Assembly: GCA_000722615.1 (NCBI GenBank) | Contig: JOKI01000008.1 | Span: 133,511 to 197,510, forward strand | From: Pseudorhizobium pelagicum | GTDB lineage: Bacteria > Pseudomonadota > Alphaproteobacteria > Rhizobiales > Rhizobiaceae | Reading direction: 5' to 3' | DNA: 64,000 nt | Shown: one piece after another, positions 39,344 to 47,585 of the stretch | How positions within the stretch are numbered: position 1 is the first letter of the stretch | Layout: the number at the start of each line of letters is the position of its first letter | Program-made: the position numbers and the translations under genes | The notes under the pieces: model-generated | Told to the model about the DNA's origin: nothing | The model's input: only the letters and a program-made list of their open reading frames with translations | Database searches by the model: none

Positions 39344-41491
39344 TCAGGCCGCGCGCCTGCGGCTCGGCACGCCACCGGCCATGATCAGAAGGTTGCGGTA
39401 ACCGGCATCCGTCAGCTGCTGCACGAGCTCGACCACCTGATGATCCTGCCCCTCGGGCATGGACAGCACGATTTCCATTTCCGGCCTGCCACCGAGCTTC
39501 TCCAGGCTTGACACCTGTGCCGTCCCGCATTCCACCAGCACCAGGTCATAGGCATCGACGAGCGCATCGATGATGATCCGCAGCCGGTCGGATGCGCGCA
39601 TGGCGCTCTCCACGTCGGCTGCGCCGCGCGGAATGATATGGGCGTCGGACAGGCGGTCGGAATGGATCGCGTCGCCGAAGGCAGTCTCGCCGCAGAGCAG
39701 GTCCGTGATCCCCGGCAGCCGCATGTTTTCGGCCATCAGTTTCGACGGGCAGCCGGAGCTGGAGAGATCGAGAAGGATGACCGACTTGCCGCGCTCGGCC
39801 ACTTCGCGCGCCAGCATCACCGTGGCCGTCGAGCCCGCGTCACCGCCCGGAGACATGGCAAAGGCGCAGGGAACGCCGTGGCGCAGCAGGGTATTGGCGA
39901 CGCCAACGGTGGAAAAGGCCTCATCCTGAAGGGGCGATGCAGTCGAACCTGTCGCGGGTTCCTCATTGGCCGAGACAAAGGCCGCCGCCGCTGCGGCATC
40001 GACGGGGTCCACGGAGACGCCGGCTTCGGTTGCCGGTGCTCGTTCGCGGACAACCGTCACCGGTTCGTTGGCAGCCGAGGCGTTCGCCTCGCCGGTTGGC
40101 CTGAGCGCCCGGCCGGAGAACAGCGCACCGACCATGATGGCGACCGCCGTCAGGATCAGGCTGGCCAGAGCCACGATGATGACGATCGGAAGGACCTTGG
40201 GGAAATAGGCCTCGGAGGGCTCGAAGGCGCTGGAGATGACGCGCGCATCGGCCGGCGCTGCATTCGGATCGGCGCGGGATGCCGCTTCCCGGTAGCGGGC
40301 CAGATAGGTCTCGAGGAGCTGGCGCTGTGCCGTCGCCTCGCGCTCCAGCGCCCGCAGGCCGACTTCTTCCTCGCCTGCCTTCGACGATGCGGCCTTCAGT
40401 TCGTTCAGCTGTTGGATCAGCTGCCGCTCGCGGATGCGCGAGACCTCGGCCTCGCTGTCGAGGCTGGCGAGGATCTTGCGCGTTTCGCCATCGATCTGCT
40501 GGCGGATGCCGGCCAGCTGCGCGCGCAGGCCCTTCAGCCGCGGGTGGTTCTCCAGAAGAACGGTGGACTGGTCGGCGATCTGGGCCTGGACGTTGGCCTC
40601 GGTCTCGCGCAGCCGCTGGACGACCTGGGAGCCGACGACTTCGGCCAAGGAGTCCGAATTGCGGCCTGCCTCGACGGCGGCGCGCACGTTCTCCGCCCTC
40701 GCTTCGGCATTGGCACGCTCGGCGCGCACACGCGCCAGTTCCGTGGAAATGTTGTTCAGCTGCTGCGCCGTGAAGCTGCTGGTGTCGGACGACTGGAAGA
40801 GCCCGGCGGACGAGCGGTATTCGGCGACCTTGGCCTCGGCCTCGCGAACCTTTTCGGTTAGCGTCGCGATCTCCGGCTCCAGCCAGCGGGTGACGTCGGA
40901 ATTGTTGTCGAGCTTGGCACCGCTCTGCAGCTGCAGATAGACCTTTGCGATCTGGTTGGGCACCGCTGCGGCCAGCCTGGGATCCTCGGAGGAGAATTCG
41001 ACCGCGATGACGCGGGAGTTCTCCACGGCAAAGACCTGCAGCTTCTCGCGGAACTCCTTGATCAGCCTGTCTTCCGGCGGGATGTCGAGGGGATCCTGCT
41101 GCAGGCCGAGCAGGACGAACGGGCTGGGCAGGAACGACTGGCGGTGCGGGTTGAACTCGTCGGTTTCCTCCAGGCGCAGATCCGCCGCCACCTGCCGGAT
41201 GAGGTCCGTGGAGCGCAGCAGCTCCGCCTGGCTGCTGATATTCAAGGCATCCAGAACAGGGTCGTTTGCCGCGGCGGGCGCCGGGCCGTTCGAGAGGTTG
41301 GCGGAGCGCGACTCGATCAGCAGCCGCGTCTCCCCCTTGTAGAGCGGCGTCATCATCGTGGTCGCCAGCAAGGCAACACCGGCGGACACGACCACGATGC
41401 CGGCAACGAGCTTCCGGCGCTCCCATACCGCCGAAAACAACCGCCCCAGATCGATGTCCACGTCCTGATTGTTGCCCATTACGCCCGACAT
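39344..41491 (-). CDS. Polysaccharide co-polymerase (Wzz/ExoP type) with degenerate kinase domain
   Basis: This 715-aa inner-membrane protein sets chain length or drives export of exopolysaccharide. A Wzz domain starts with helix 1 at about 26-47. A long periplasmic coiled coil (about 190-400) and helix 2 (about 432-455) follow. The cytoplasmic C-terminus looks like a BY-kinase fold, but its Walker A position reads SPGGDAGSTATV (547-558) with no lysine. The following strand is ILLDLS in place of LLDxD, and no tyrosine-rich tail exists. It is therefore probably a pseudokinase. The ATG at 41491 has GGAGC six bases upstream. Divergent from the OPX gene. Confidence 0.88.
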   Translation of the reverse strand: MSGVMGNNQDVDIDLGRLFSAVWERRKLVAGIVVVSAGVALLATTMMTPLYKGETRLLIESRSANLSNGPAPAAANDPVLDALNISSQAELLRSTDLIRQVAADLRLEETDEFNPHRQSFLPSPFVLLGLQQDPLDIPPEDRLIKEFREKLQVFAVENSRVIAVEFSSEDPRLAAAVPNQIAKVYLQLQSGAKLDNNSDVTRWLEPEIATLTEKVREAEAKVAEYRSSAGLFQSSDTSSFTAQQLNNISTELARVRAERANAEARAENVRAAVEAGRNSDSLAEVVGSQVVQRLRETEANVQAQIADQSTVLLENHPRLKGLRAQLAGIRQQIDGETRKILASLDSEAEVSRIRERQLIQQLNELKAASSKAGEEEVGLRALEREATAQRQLLETYLARYREAASRADPNAAPADARVISSAFEPSEAYFPKVLPIVIIVALASLILTAVAIMVGALFSGRALRPTGEANASAANEPVTVVRERAPATEAGVSVDPVDAAAAAAFVSANEEPATGSTASPLQDEAFSTVGVANTLLRHGVPCAFAMSPGGDAGSTATVMLAREVAERGKSVILLDLSSSGCPSKLMAENMRLPGITDLLCGETAFGDAIHSDRLSDAHIIPRGAADVESAMRASDRLRIIIDALVDAYDLVLVECGTAQVSSLEKLGGRPEMEIVLSMPEGQDHQVVELVQQLTDAGYRNLLIMAGGVPSRRRAA

Positions 41492-41658
41492 CCGAAGCTC
41501 CAATTCTCTCGCAATCCCGGCAAGGGTAAATCCTTATGGTAATCCAAGCGTTAATGACGCCGCCAAAAAGCATTAGGCGAGGCTTGCGCCTTTACCGCGC
41601 ATTAACCGTAAAAGACCGATAACTGCGTCATCTGATGAACAGCCGGAGCCACCTGCGA

Positions 41659-42234
41659 ATGTCCGTCGCCCGTCGACCACGCCTGATGACGCTCGCCCTT
41701 GCCGCAATGGCGTGTGCCGTCTCGGCCTGCTCAGCCTACCAGCCGGCACCGAAATCCTTCCAGCAGGCGGCCATCCAGCCCTACCGGCTGGACAGCGGCG
41801 ACCGTCTCAGGGTCACCGTCTTCGAGCAGGCGGGGCTTTCCAACACCTATACGGTGGACCAGGCCGGCTATGTCGCGCTGCCGCTGATCGGTCAGGTTGC
41901 CGCACGCGGTCAGACCCTGCCGGCGCTCGAGGGCACCATCGCTGCGCGGCTGAAACAGGGCTTCCTGCGGGACCCGGACGTGACGATCGAGGTCGACCGC
42001 TACCGCCCCGTCTTCGTCATGGGCGAAGTCGGACGGCCGGGGCAATACGCCTATGTGCCGGGGATGACGGCGCAGAACGCGGTGGCGATCGCCGGCGGCT
42101 TCACGCCGCGCGGCAACCAGCGTGACGTCGACATTACCCGCAAGGTCAATGCCCAGGTCCTGACCGGCCGCACGTCGATTGCCAGCCCCGTGCTTGCCGG
42201 GGACACGATCTACGTCCGCGAACGGCTGTTCTGA
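41659..42234 (+). CDS. Polysaccharide export lipoprotein (OPX/Wza-type)
   Basis: This roughly 191-aa protein has a signal peptide and a lipobox-like end VSAC. It is followed by the Poly_export domain YRLDSGDRLRVTVFEQAGLSN and a SLBB-type domain (VFVMGEVGRPGQYAYVPGM). It should sit in the outer membrane and pass the polymer out, working with the divergent co-polymerase. I prefer the ATG at 41659, with GGAG upstream, to the ATG at 41635. The stop is 4 bases before the glycosyltransferase start. Confidence 0.9.
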   Translation: MSVARRPRLMTLALAAMACAVSACSAYQPAPKSFQQAAIQPYRLDSGDRLRVTVFEQAGLSNTYTVDQAGYVALPLIGQVAARGQTLPALEGTIAARLKQGFLRDPDVTIEVDRYRPVFVMGEVGRPGQYAYVPGMTAQNAVAIAGGFTPRGNQRDVDITRKVNAQVLTGRTSIASPVLAGDTIYVRERLF

Positions 42235-42238
42235 TCCG

Positions 42239-43384
42239 ATGGCCGAACCCGAAAAGCTGCGCATCCTTCACTGTTTCCGCTCTCCCGTCGGCGGCATCTT
42301 CCGGCATGTCCGGGACCTGGTCGAGGAGCACCGCGCCGCAGGGCATGATGTCGGCATTCTCTGCGACAGCTCGACGGGCGGAGCGCACGAGGAAAAGCTC
42401 TTCGACGGCATCCGGCCGCACCTGACGCTGGGGCTCACCCGCATCCCGGTGCGCCGCGCCATCGCGCCTTCGGATCTTTCTGCACTCTTGAAGAGTTACA
42501 AGCATATAAAGAGCTTGCAGCCGAACATCCTGCATGGGCACGGCGCCAAGGGCGGCGTGCTGGCACGGATGATCGGCACGGGGCTTCGGGCAAACAGGTC
42601 TCGCGTCGCCCGTCTCTATTCACCGCATGGCGGAAGCCTGCATTTCGACCGGTCCAGCATGTCCGGCCAGGCCGTCCTGCGCCTCGAGCGCCTCCAGGAG
42701 CGCTTCACCGACGCGCTCGTCTTCGTCTGCGACTACGAGCGACGCACCTACGAGGCCAAGGTCGGGACCCCGACGACACGGTGGAAGGTCATTCTCAACG
42801 GGGTCAAGGCCTCGGAGTTCACGCCGGTCGTCGCGCCGGACGATGCCGCCGACTTCCTCTACATCGGCATGCTGCGCGACCTGAAAGGCCCGGATGTCTT
42901 CATCGACGCCTTTGCGCGTACGGAACGGGCGCTCGGGCGCCCGCTGTCCGGGTTGATGGTCGGCGACGGCCCGGACCGCGACCGCTACGAGGCCATGATG
43001 ACGGAGCGCGGCCTCGGCCGCCGCATTCGCATGATGCCGGCCATGCCGGCCCGCGAAGCCTTCGCGATGGCCCGCACCGTCGTCGTCCCCTCGCGCGCCG
43101 AGGCCATGCCCTACATCGTCATCGAGGCGCTCGCCGCCCAGAAGCCGGTGGTTGCGTCGCGCGTGGGTGGCATTCCCGAGATCCTCGGCACCGACAGCGA
43201 GGCGCTTGCCATCCCCGGCGACGCGCAGGATCTGTCGCAGGTCATGGCGGCAGCGGCCGTCGATCCCGGCTGGCAGCGCCGGGTTATGCCGAAGCCGGAA
43301 ACCTTCCGGTCCGTTTTTTCAAGCTCCGTCATGGCCGACAGCATGCTCGACCTCTACCGCAGCGTGCTTCGGGACCAGCCCTAA
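42239..43384 (+). CDS. Family 4-type glycosyltransferase
   Basis: This 381-aa cytoplasmic GT-B enzyme has an N-terminal Rossmann half with HCFRSPVGGIFRHVRDLVEEH and NILHGHGAKGGVLARM. The donor-binding half contains ILNGVKASEF, FLYIGMLRDLKGPDVFIDA and VVPSRAEAMPYIVIEALAAQKPVV, with the EX7E pair of GT4. It would add one sugar to the lipid-linked repeat unit. It is the only ordinary glycosyltransferase in the cluster. Confidence 0.92.
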   Translation: MAEPEKLRILHCFRSPVGGIFRHVRDLVEEHRAAGHDVGILCDSSTGGAHEEKLFDGIRPHLTLGLTRIPVRRAIAPSDLSALLKSYKHIKSLQPNILHGHGAKGGVLARMIGTGLRANRSRVARLYSPHGGSLHFDRSSMSGQAVLRLERLQERFTDALVFVCDYERRTYEAKVGTPTTRWKVILNGVKASEFTPVVAPDDAADFLYIGMLRDLKGPDVFIDAFARTERALGRPLSGLMVGDGPDRDRYEAMMTERGLGRRIRMMPAMPAREAFAMARTVVVPSRAEAMPYIVIEALAAQKPVVASRVGGIPEILGTDSEALAIPGDAQDLSQVMAAAAVDPGWQRRVMPKPETFRSVFSSSVMADSMLDLYRSVLRDQP

Positions 43385-43473
43385 AGGTTTCTTAGCAACT
43401 TCCTGCTAGTCGTCTTGCGACAAGGGAACCGAGCGCGGCGCGACACGACATGCGCTGCAAGAGGACCAGTTGG

Positions 43474-45018
43474 ATGCCCGACGCCGGTATGAAAGGCCAG
43501 TTCGACGCCGATGCCCTGCGCCGCAAGGTCTCCGACCTGCCTGCGGGCGACACGGAGGATGCGCCTTCGGTGCTGAACCCGTTCGCGCTTCAGATCGCCA
43601 GCCAGTTCCGCGACGAGAACACCTCCCCGTCACTGCTGATCGGCCAGATCCGGCTGCTGGAGTTCCTGTCGCTGCTGGCCCTCGGCCTTCTGGCCATGGT
43701 CACCCTCACCGCGCCGGACAATGCCGGCCTTCCCACCCATTTCGCCATTGCCCTTCTGGGGGCGCTGGTGTCGGTCATCGCCATGCAGGCGGCAGACACC
43801 TACCAGATCCCCCTGCTGCGCATCGCCGCGCGAGCCCGCCGACGGGTCGTCGTCGCCTGGCTGATCGGCTTTGCCGCCTCGGCAGGCACCCTGCATTTCG
43901 TCGAAACCGGTTCCATCAGCATCACCGGCCATTTCATCTGGTTCTTCGGTACGGCCGTCTTCCTCCTCATCGAGCGGCAGCTGGTGGCGTTCGGCATCCG
44001 CCACTGGGCGCGCAACGGCATCATGGAACGGCGCGCCGTCATCGTCGGCGGCGGCGAACCCGCCAAGCAGCTGGTCCGGGCGCTGGAACAGCAGCCGGAC
44101 AACGACATCCGCATCTGCGGCATCTTCGACGACCGCGGCTCGGGTCGCTCCCCGCCGGTGGTAGCCGGCTATCCGAAGCTCGGCACCTTCGCCGAACTCG
44201 TCGAGTTTGCCCGGCTGGCGCGGGTTGACATGCTGATCATCGCACTGCCCGCCTCGGCGGAGGCGCGCATCCTGCAGCTCCTGCGCAAACTGTGGGTGCT
44301 GCCGGTCGACATCCGGCTGGCCGCCCATGCCAACCACCTGCGGTTCCGGCCGCGCTCCTATTCGCATGTCGGCGCCGTGCCGATGTTCGACATCTTCGAC
44401 AAGCCGCTGCGCGACTGGGACTCGGTCGCCAAGCGCGTCTTCGACATCGTCTTCTCGCTGCTGGCACTGGTGATGATCTGGCCGGTGATGATCGGCGCCG
44501 CCATTGCCGTCAAGGCGACCTCCAAGGGGCCGGTCTTCTTCGTCCAGAAGCGCCACGGCTTCAACAACGAGGTCATCGACGTGCTGAAGTTCCGGTCGAT
44601 GTACACCGAGATGTCCGACCCGACCGCCAAGAAGGCCGTCACCAAGAATGACCCGCGCGTCACCCCGGTCGGTCGCTTCCTGCGCAAGTCCTCGATCGAT
44701 GAGCTGCCGCAGCTCTTCAACGTCCTGCGCGGCAGTCTCTCGCTCGTCGGGCCAAGGCCGCACTCGATCCATGCGCAGACCGGCGAACGGCGCTATGTCG
44801 ACGTCGTCGAGAGCTATTTTGCCCGCCACCGCGTCAAGCCCGGCGTCACCGGCTGGGCGCAGATCAACGGCCTGCGCGGCGAGCTCGACAGCGACGAGAA
44901 GATCCGCATGCGCACGGCCTATGACCTCGAATATATCGAGAACTGGTCGCTGCTCTTTGACCTGAAGATCCTGTTCCTGACGCCGATCCGGCTGCTCAAC
45001 GTGGACAACGCCTATTGA
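43474..45018 (+). CDS. Polyprenyl-phosphate glycosyl-1-phosphate transferase (WcaJ/ExoY type)
   Basis: This roughly 514-aa inner-membrane enzyme puts the first sugar-1-phosphate on undecaprenyl phosphate. It has four N-terminal helices (about 45-150) and a CoA_binding_3 domain (RRAVIVGGGEPAKQLVRAL). The catalytic PHPT domain shows KRVFDIVFSLLALV, KFRSMYTEMSDP, RKSSIDELPQLFNVLRGSLS and KPGVTGWAQINGLRGE. The likely sugar is glucose, by similarity. Start choice is open: 43474 has GAGG upstream, and 43450 or 43489 are possible. The stop overlaps the next gene. Confidence 0.9.
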   Translation: MPDAGMKGQFDADALRRKVSDLPAGDTEDAPSVLNPFALQIASQFRDENTSPSLLIGQIRLLEFLSLLALGLLAMVTLTAPDNAGLPTHFAIALLGALVSVIAMQAADTYQIPLLRIAARARRRVVVAWLIGFAASAGTLHFVETGSISITGHFIWFFGTAVFLLIERQLVAFGIRHWARNGIMERRAVIVGGGEPAKQLVRALEQQPDNDIRICGIFDDRGSGRSPPVVAGYPKLGTFAELVEFARLARVDMLIIALPASAEARILQLLRKLWVLPVDIRLAAHANHLRFRPRSYSHVGAVPMFDIFDKPLRDWDSVAKRVFDIVFSLLALVMIWPVMIGAAIAVKATSKGPVFFVQKRHGFNNEVIDVLKFRSMYTEMSDPTAKKAVTKNDPRVTPVGRFLRKSSIDELPQLFNVLRGSLSLVGPRPHSIHAQTGERRYVDVVESYFARHRVKPGVTGWAQINGLRGELDSDEKIRMRTAYDLEYIENWSLLFDLKILFLTPIRLLNVDNAY

Positions 45019-46259
45019 GTGCCCTCGTCCAGGATCAGCGCGCCTTTGAGCCGAGGCTTGCCGCCGTGACGCTCTTCGGTTCGGCCATGATCGCCTTCGG
45101 CGTCTTCCTGTCCGGCTTCGTGATGTCGGAGCCGGCACCCTATGAGCTGATCATGGCGGGTCAGATCGCCATCTGGTTCCTCCTCGGCCTTACCATTTCC
45201 CGCACCGTCGGGCTTCTGCTCGCCATGCTGCTCGTCTTCAACGTCGGCGGCCTGCTGGCGATCACGGTGATGAAGGACATGAGCGGCGCACCGCTCTATG
45301 CGGCCGTGTCGATCTTCCTCGCCATGACCTCCGTCTTCTACGCCGCCGTCATCGAAAGCCGCCACCAGCGCCTGACGCTGATCTTCAAGGCCTGGGTCGC
45401 GGCGGCCGTGATTACCGCGATCCTCGGCATCCTCGGTTACTTCCACGCCTTTCCGGGTGCCGGCGCCTTCACGCGCTACGACCGTGCCATGGGCGCCTTC
45501 CAGGACCCCAACGTCTTCGGCCCCTATCTGATCGCGCCCATCCTCTACCTCATGCATCGCCTGCTGACCGGAAAGCTCCTGCAGTCGCCGCTTCTGATCG
45601 CCGGCCTTCTGGTTCTGGTTCTCGGCGTCTTCCTGTCGTTTTCGCGCGCCGCCTGGGGCCTGCTGGCGTTCAGCAGCCTGATGCTGATCGTCATCATGCT
45701 CCTGAAGGAACGTACCGGCGCCTTCCGGATGAAGATCCTGGTGCTGTCGATCGCAGCCCTCGTGCTGTTCGCCGTGGCACTGACCATTGCCCTTCAGTTC
45801 GACCAGGTCTCCAACCTGTTCACCACCCGCGCCAAGCTGGTCCAGGACTATGACGGGGCCCACATGGGCCGCTTCCAGCGCCATAAGATCGGCTTCCTGC
45901 TCTCCATGGAACGCCCGCTCGGCATCGGGCCGATGGAGCTGGGCCGGATGTTCGGCGAGGACGAGCACAACATCTGGCTGAAGTCGCTGACCACCTACGG
46001 CTGGCTCGGCTTCGTCACCTACATCATCATGATCGGCTGGACCCTGGCGACGGGCTTCCGCTACCTGCTGCGCGATCGACCGTGGCAACCGTTCCTGATG
46101 ATCTCCTGGATCGTCATCCTCGGCCACTGCCTGATCGGCAACGTCATCGATACCGACCACTGGCGACACTTCTACATGCTGCTCGGGATCATCTGGGGGT
46201 GTTTTGCCCTGGAACACCGCTTCCAGCGGCAGAGCCGCCGTCCCGCAGGCCTGGCTTGA
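45015..46259 (+). CDS. O-antigen ligase/Wzy-like polymerase
   Basis: This 414-aa protein has about ten to twelve membrane helices and the large periplasmic loop typical of Wzy/WaaL proteins, with MGAFQDPNVFGPYLIAPILY and FSRAAWGLLAF in it. It should polymerise lipid-linked repeat units of the exopolysaccharide. The likely start is a TTG at 45015 that overlaps the previous stop (TTGA), so translation is coupled. No flippase (Wzx) gene is seen in the cluster. Confidence 0.85.
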   Translation: MSALVQDQRAFEPRLAAVTLFGSAMIAFGVFLSGFVMSEPAPYELIMAGQIAIWFLLGLTISRTVGLLLAMLLVFNVGGLLAITVMKDMSGAPLYAAVSIFLAMTSVFYAAVIESRHQRLTLIFKAWVAAAVITAILGILGYFHAFPGAGAFTRYDRAMGAFQDPNVFGPYLIAPILYLMHRLLTGKLLQSPLLIAGLLVLVLGVFLSFSRAAWGLLAFSSLMLIVIMLLKERTGAFRMKILVLSIAALVLFAVALTIALQFDQVSNLFTTRAKLVQDYDGAHMGRFQRHKIGFLLSMERPLGIGPMELGRMFGEDEHNIWLKSLTTYGWLGFVTYIIMIGWTLATGFRYLLRDRPWQPFLMISWIVILGHCLIGNVIDTDHWRHFYMLLGIIWGCFALEHRFQRQSRRPAGLA

Positions 46260-46289
46260 CTTCGGCCACGGCTGCGCCAAATTGGTTCG

Positions 46290-46580
46290 ATGCTGACAGG
46301 AACACAACTGCGCGCCGGGCGCGCCATGATCGGCCTATCGGTCGAAGAACTTGCCGATATGACCGGCATCTCCATCCACGACATCCAGCAGGCAGAAGGC
46401 GCCACCGCCGTCGATCAGGCGGTCGCGGAACGTCTGCGCCTGGCGCTTGAGCCGAAGGGGGTCGTCTTTCTCGCCGCGGGAGAAGACAATCCCGGCGCCG
46501 GACCGGGCGTGAGATTGCGCACGCGCAGCTCGGACGACGGCATCCGCCCGCAGAACCTGAGCTCGGCCAACGACGGCTGA
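46290..46580 (+). CDS. Small XRE-type helix-turn-helix protein
   Basis: This 96-aa protein has an HTH of the Cro/CI type in residues 5-55 (AGRAMIGLSVEELADMTGISIHDIQQAEG) and a short basic C-terminus. It resembles small rhizobial regulators of this type. It follows the exopolysaccharide polymerase gene by 30 bases and may be co-transcribed. Its target is unknown. Confidence 0.82.
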   Translation: MLTGTQLRAGRAMIGLSVEELADMTGISIHDIQQAEGATAVDQAVAERLRLALEPKGVVFLAAGEDNPGAGPGVRLRTRSSDDGIRPQNLSSANDG

Positions 46581-46625
46581 AGAAGGCCTCGGACGGACGC
46601 CGTCCCGAAATTTCGCCTTGCCCCT

Positions 46626-46650
46626 GGAACTTCTTCGCGCGTCCGGCGTT
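46626..46650 (+). promoter_or_regulatory. EcfG/RpoE2-type general stress promoter
   Basis: GGAAC at 46626-46630, 16 bases, then CGTT at 46647-46650. This is an exact match to the alphaproteobacterial general stress sigma factor consensus GGAAC-N16/17-CGTT. It ends 31 bases before the ATG of the 62-aa gene. Confidence 0.8.
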
Positions 46651-46681
46651 TTCGGACATCATCGCGTAGAGGGGATCTGGA

Positions 46682-46870
46682 ATGAGCGAGCGCATCGACG
46701 TTGAACGGTTTCAGGACACCGGACTTCGCAAGGTCTGGAGCGTCAGCGAGTTTTCCAAGCGTTACCGTCTGCAGAGCGACGAAGAGCAGCGCCTTCTGAA
46801 GCTGCTTGGCTCATTCGCGACCGAGCAGGAGCTTCTGATGAATGCCTCGCGGGCGCCGCGCTTCCGCTAA
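46682..46870 (+). CDS. Conserved small protein, 62 aa, general-stress promoter
   Basis: This charged soluble protein begins MSERIDVERFQDTGLRKVWS and has a predicted helix RLQSDEEQRLLKLLGSFATEQELL near residues 29-52. It ends with RAPRFR. No domain is recognised. A GGGGATCTGG lies before the ATG, an exact EcfG-type promoter lies upstream, and a strong terminator follows, so it is a single-gene unit. The promoter suggests a role in stress or stationary phase. Confidence 0.85.
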   Translation: MSERIDVERFQDTGLRKVWSVSEFSKRYRLQSDEEQRLLKLLGSFATEQELLMNASRAPRFR

Positions 46871-46894
46871 TCCCACTGCTTTTGAGAACCGCAT

Positions 46895-46922
46895 AAGCCG
46901 CCGTCATCTCCGGCGGCTTTTT
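46895..46922 (+). terminator. Terminator of the 62-aa gene
   Basis: AAGCCGCCG (46895-46903), 7-base loop, CGGCGGCTT (46911-46919), then TTT. This is a strong intrinsic terminator 24 bases after the stop. Confidence 0.9.
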
Positions 46923-46983
46923 CACGTGCGTGGACAACGGGATACTCCGCGATTGTTGTTTGTGAAAATCGGCGGTGGCGGGA

Positions 46984-47008
46984 GGAACCTCTTCTTCAAC
47001 CGGGCGTT
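46984..47008 (+). promoter_or_regulatory. EcfG/RpoE2-type general stress promoter
   Basis: GGAAC at 46984-46988, 16 bases, then CGTT at 47005-47008, again an exact match to GGAAC-N16-CGTT. It lies 52 bases before the ATG of the 111-aa exported protein. The leader contains a perfect hairpin GCGACCG-TGG-CGGTCGC (47029-47045) and a GGAGG ribosome-binding site. Confidence 0.8.
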
Positions 47009-47060
47009 CACGGGCATTACAATCTAGCGCGACCGTGGCGGTCGCCTGACGGAGGATAGC

Positions 47061-47396
47061 ATGCTGAAATTCCTGGCCCAGGCCGGTCTTACCCTTACCC
47101 TTGCGCTGACTGCCGTCGGAACCACGACAACCGTCGCGTCCGCCCAGGATCTTGAGCTGCGCATCGGTCCTGACGGCGTGCGTCCGATCATCCGCGATAA
47201 CGACCGTCGTGACCGCCGCGATCGCCGCCGTGACGAATGCAGCCCGCGTGAGGCACTCTCCATCGCTCGCGACGAAGGTCTGCGCCGCGCCGAAGTCACC
47301 CGCGTGACGCGCCGCAGCCTGACCGTCGAGGGCATGACCCGCCGTGGCCCGACCCGGATGGTCTTCGCCAATGTCCGCGGCTGCCCCGAAATCTGA
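47061..47396 (+). CDS. Small exported protein, 111 aa, general-stress promoter
   Basis: A signal peptide (about residues 1-28, ending TTVASAQ) is followed by a basic and acidic DRRDRRDRRRDE segment. The C-terminal part, EALSIARDEGLRRAEVTRVTRRSLTVEG, resembles PepSY-like or small periplasmic domains. A single cysteine pair (C60 and C108) could form a disulfide. Its function is unknown. It has its own EcfG-type promoter and terminator. Confidence 0.85.
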   Translation: MLKFLAQAGLTLTLALTAVGTTTTVASAQDLELRIGPDGVRPIIRDNDRRDRRDRRRDECSPREALSIARDEGLRRAEVTRVTRRSLTVEGMTRRGPTRMVFANVRGCPEI

Positions 47397-47418
47397 GCAG
47401 CACACTGCACAAATGGAG

Positions 47419-47445
47419 GCCCCGCTCAAAAAGCGGGGCTTCTTT
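47419..47445 (+). terminator. Terminator of the 111-aa gene
   Basis: GCCCCGCT, loop CAAAA, AGCGGGGC (47419-47439), followed by a T-rich tail TTCTTT. It lies 22 bases after the stop. Confidence 0.88.
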
Positions 47446-47585
47446 CGTTTCCGGCATTGGTGACGGTACGCCCATGGAACTTTGCCCGCGTTGATGGGTT
47501 GCTTGATCATCTTGCGCCATCGGCAGCAGGAAACGTCACGGTGTCGACCTCCGTGGTGCAGCGAATCCGGATGATTGGGGGCTTC

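Noticed and set aside
38043-39530. Long minus-strand frame of 495 codons opposite the GNAT gene
   Set aside because: It mirrors the plus-strand gene in composition, is Arg/Ala-rich without domains, and overlaps the start of a second real gene. It is a shadow frame.
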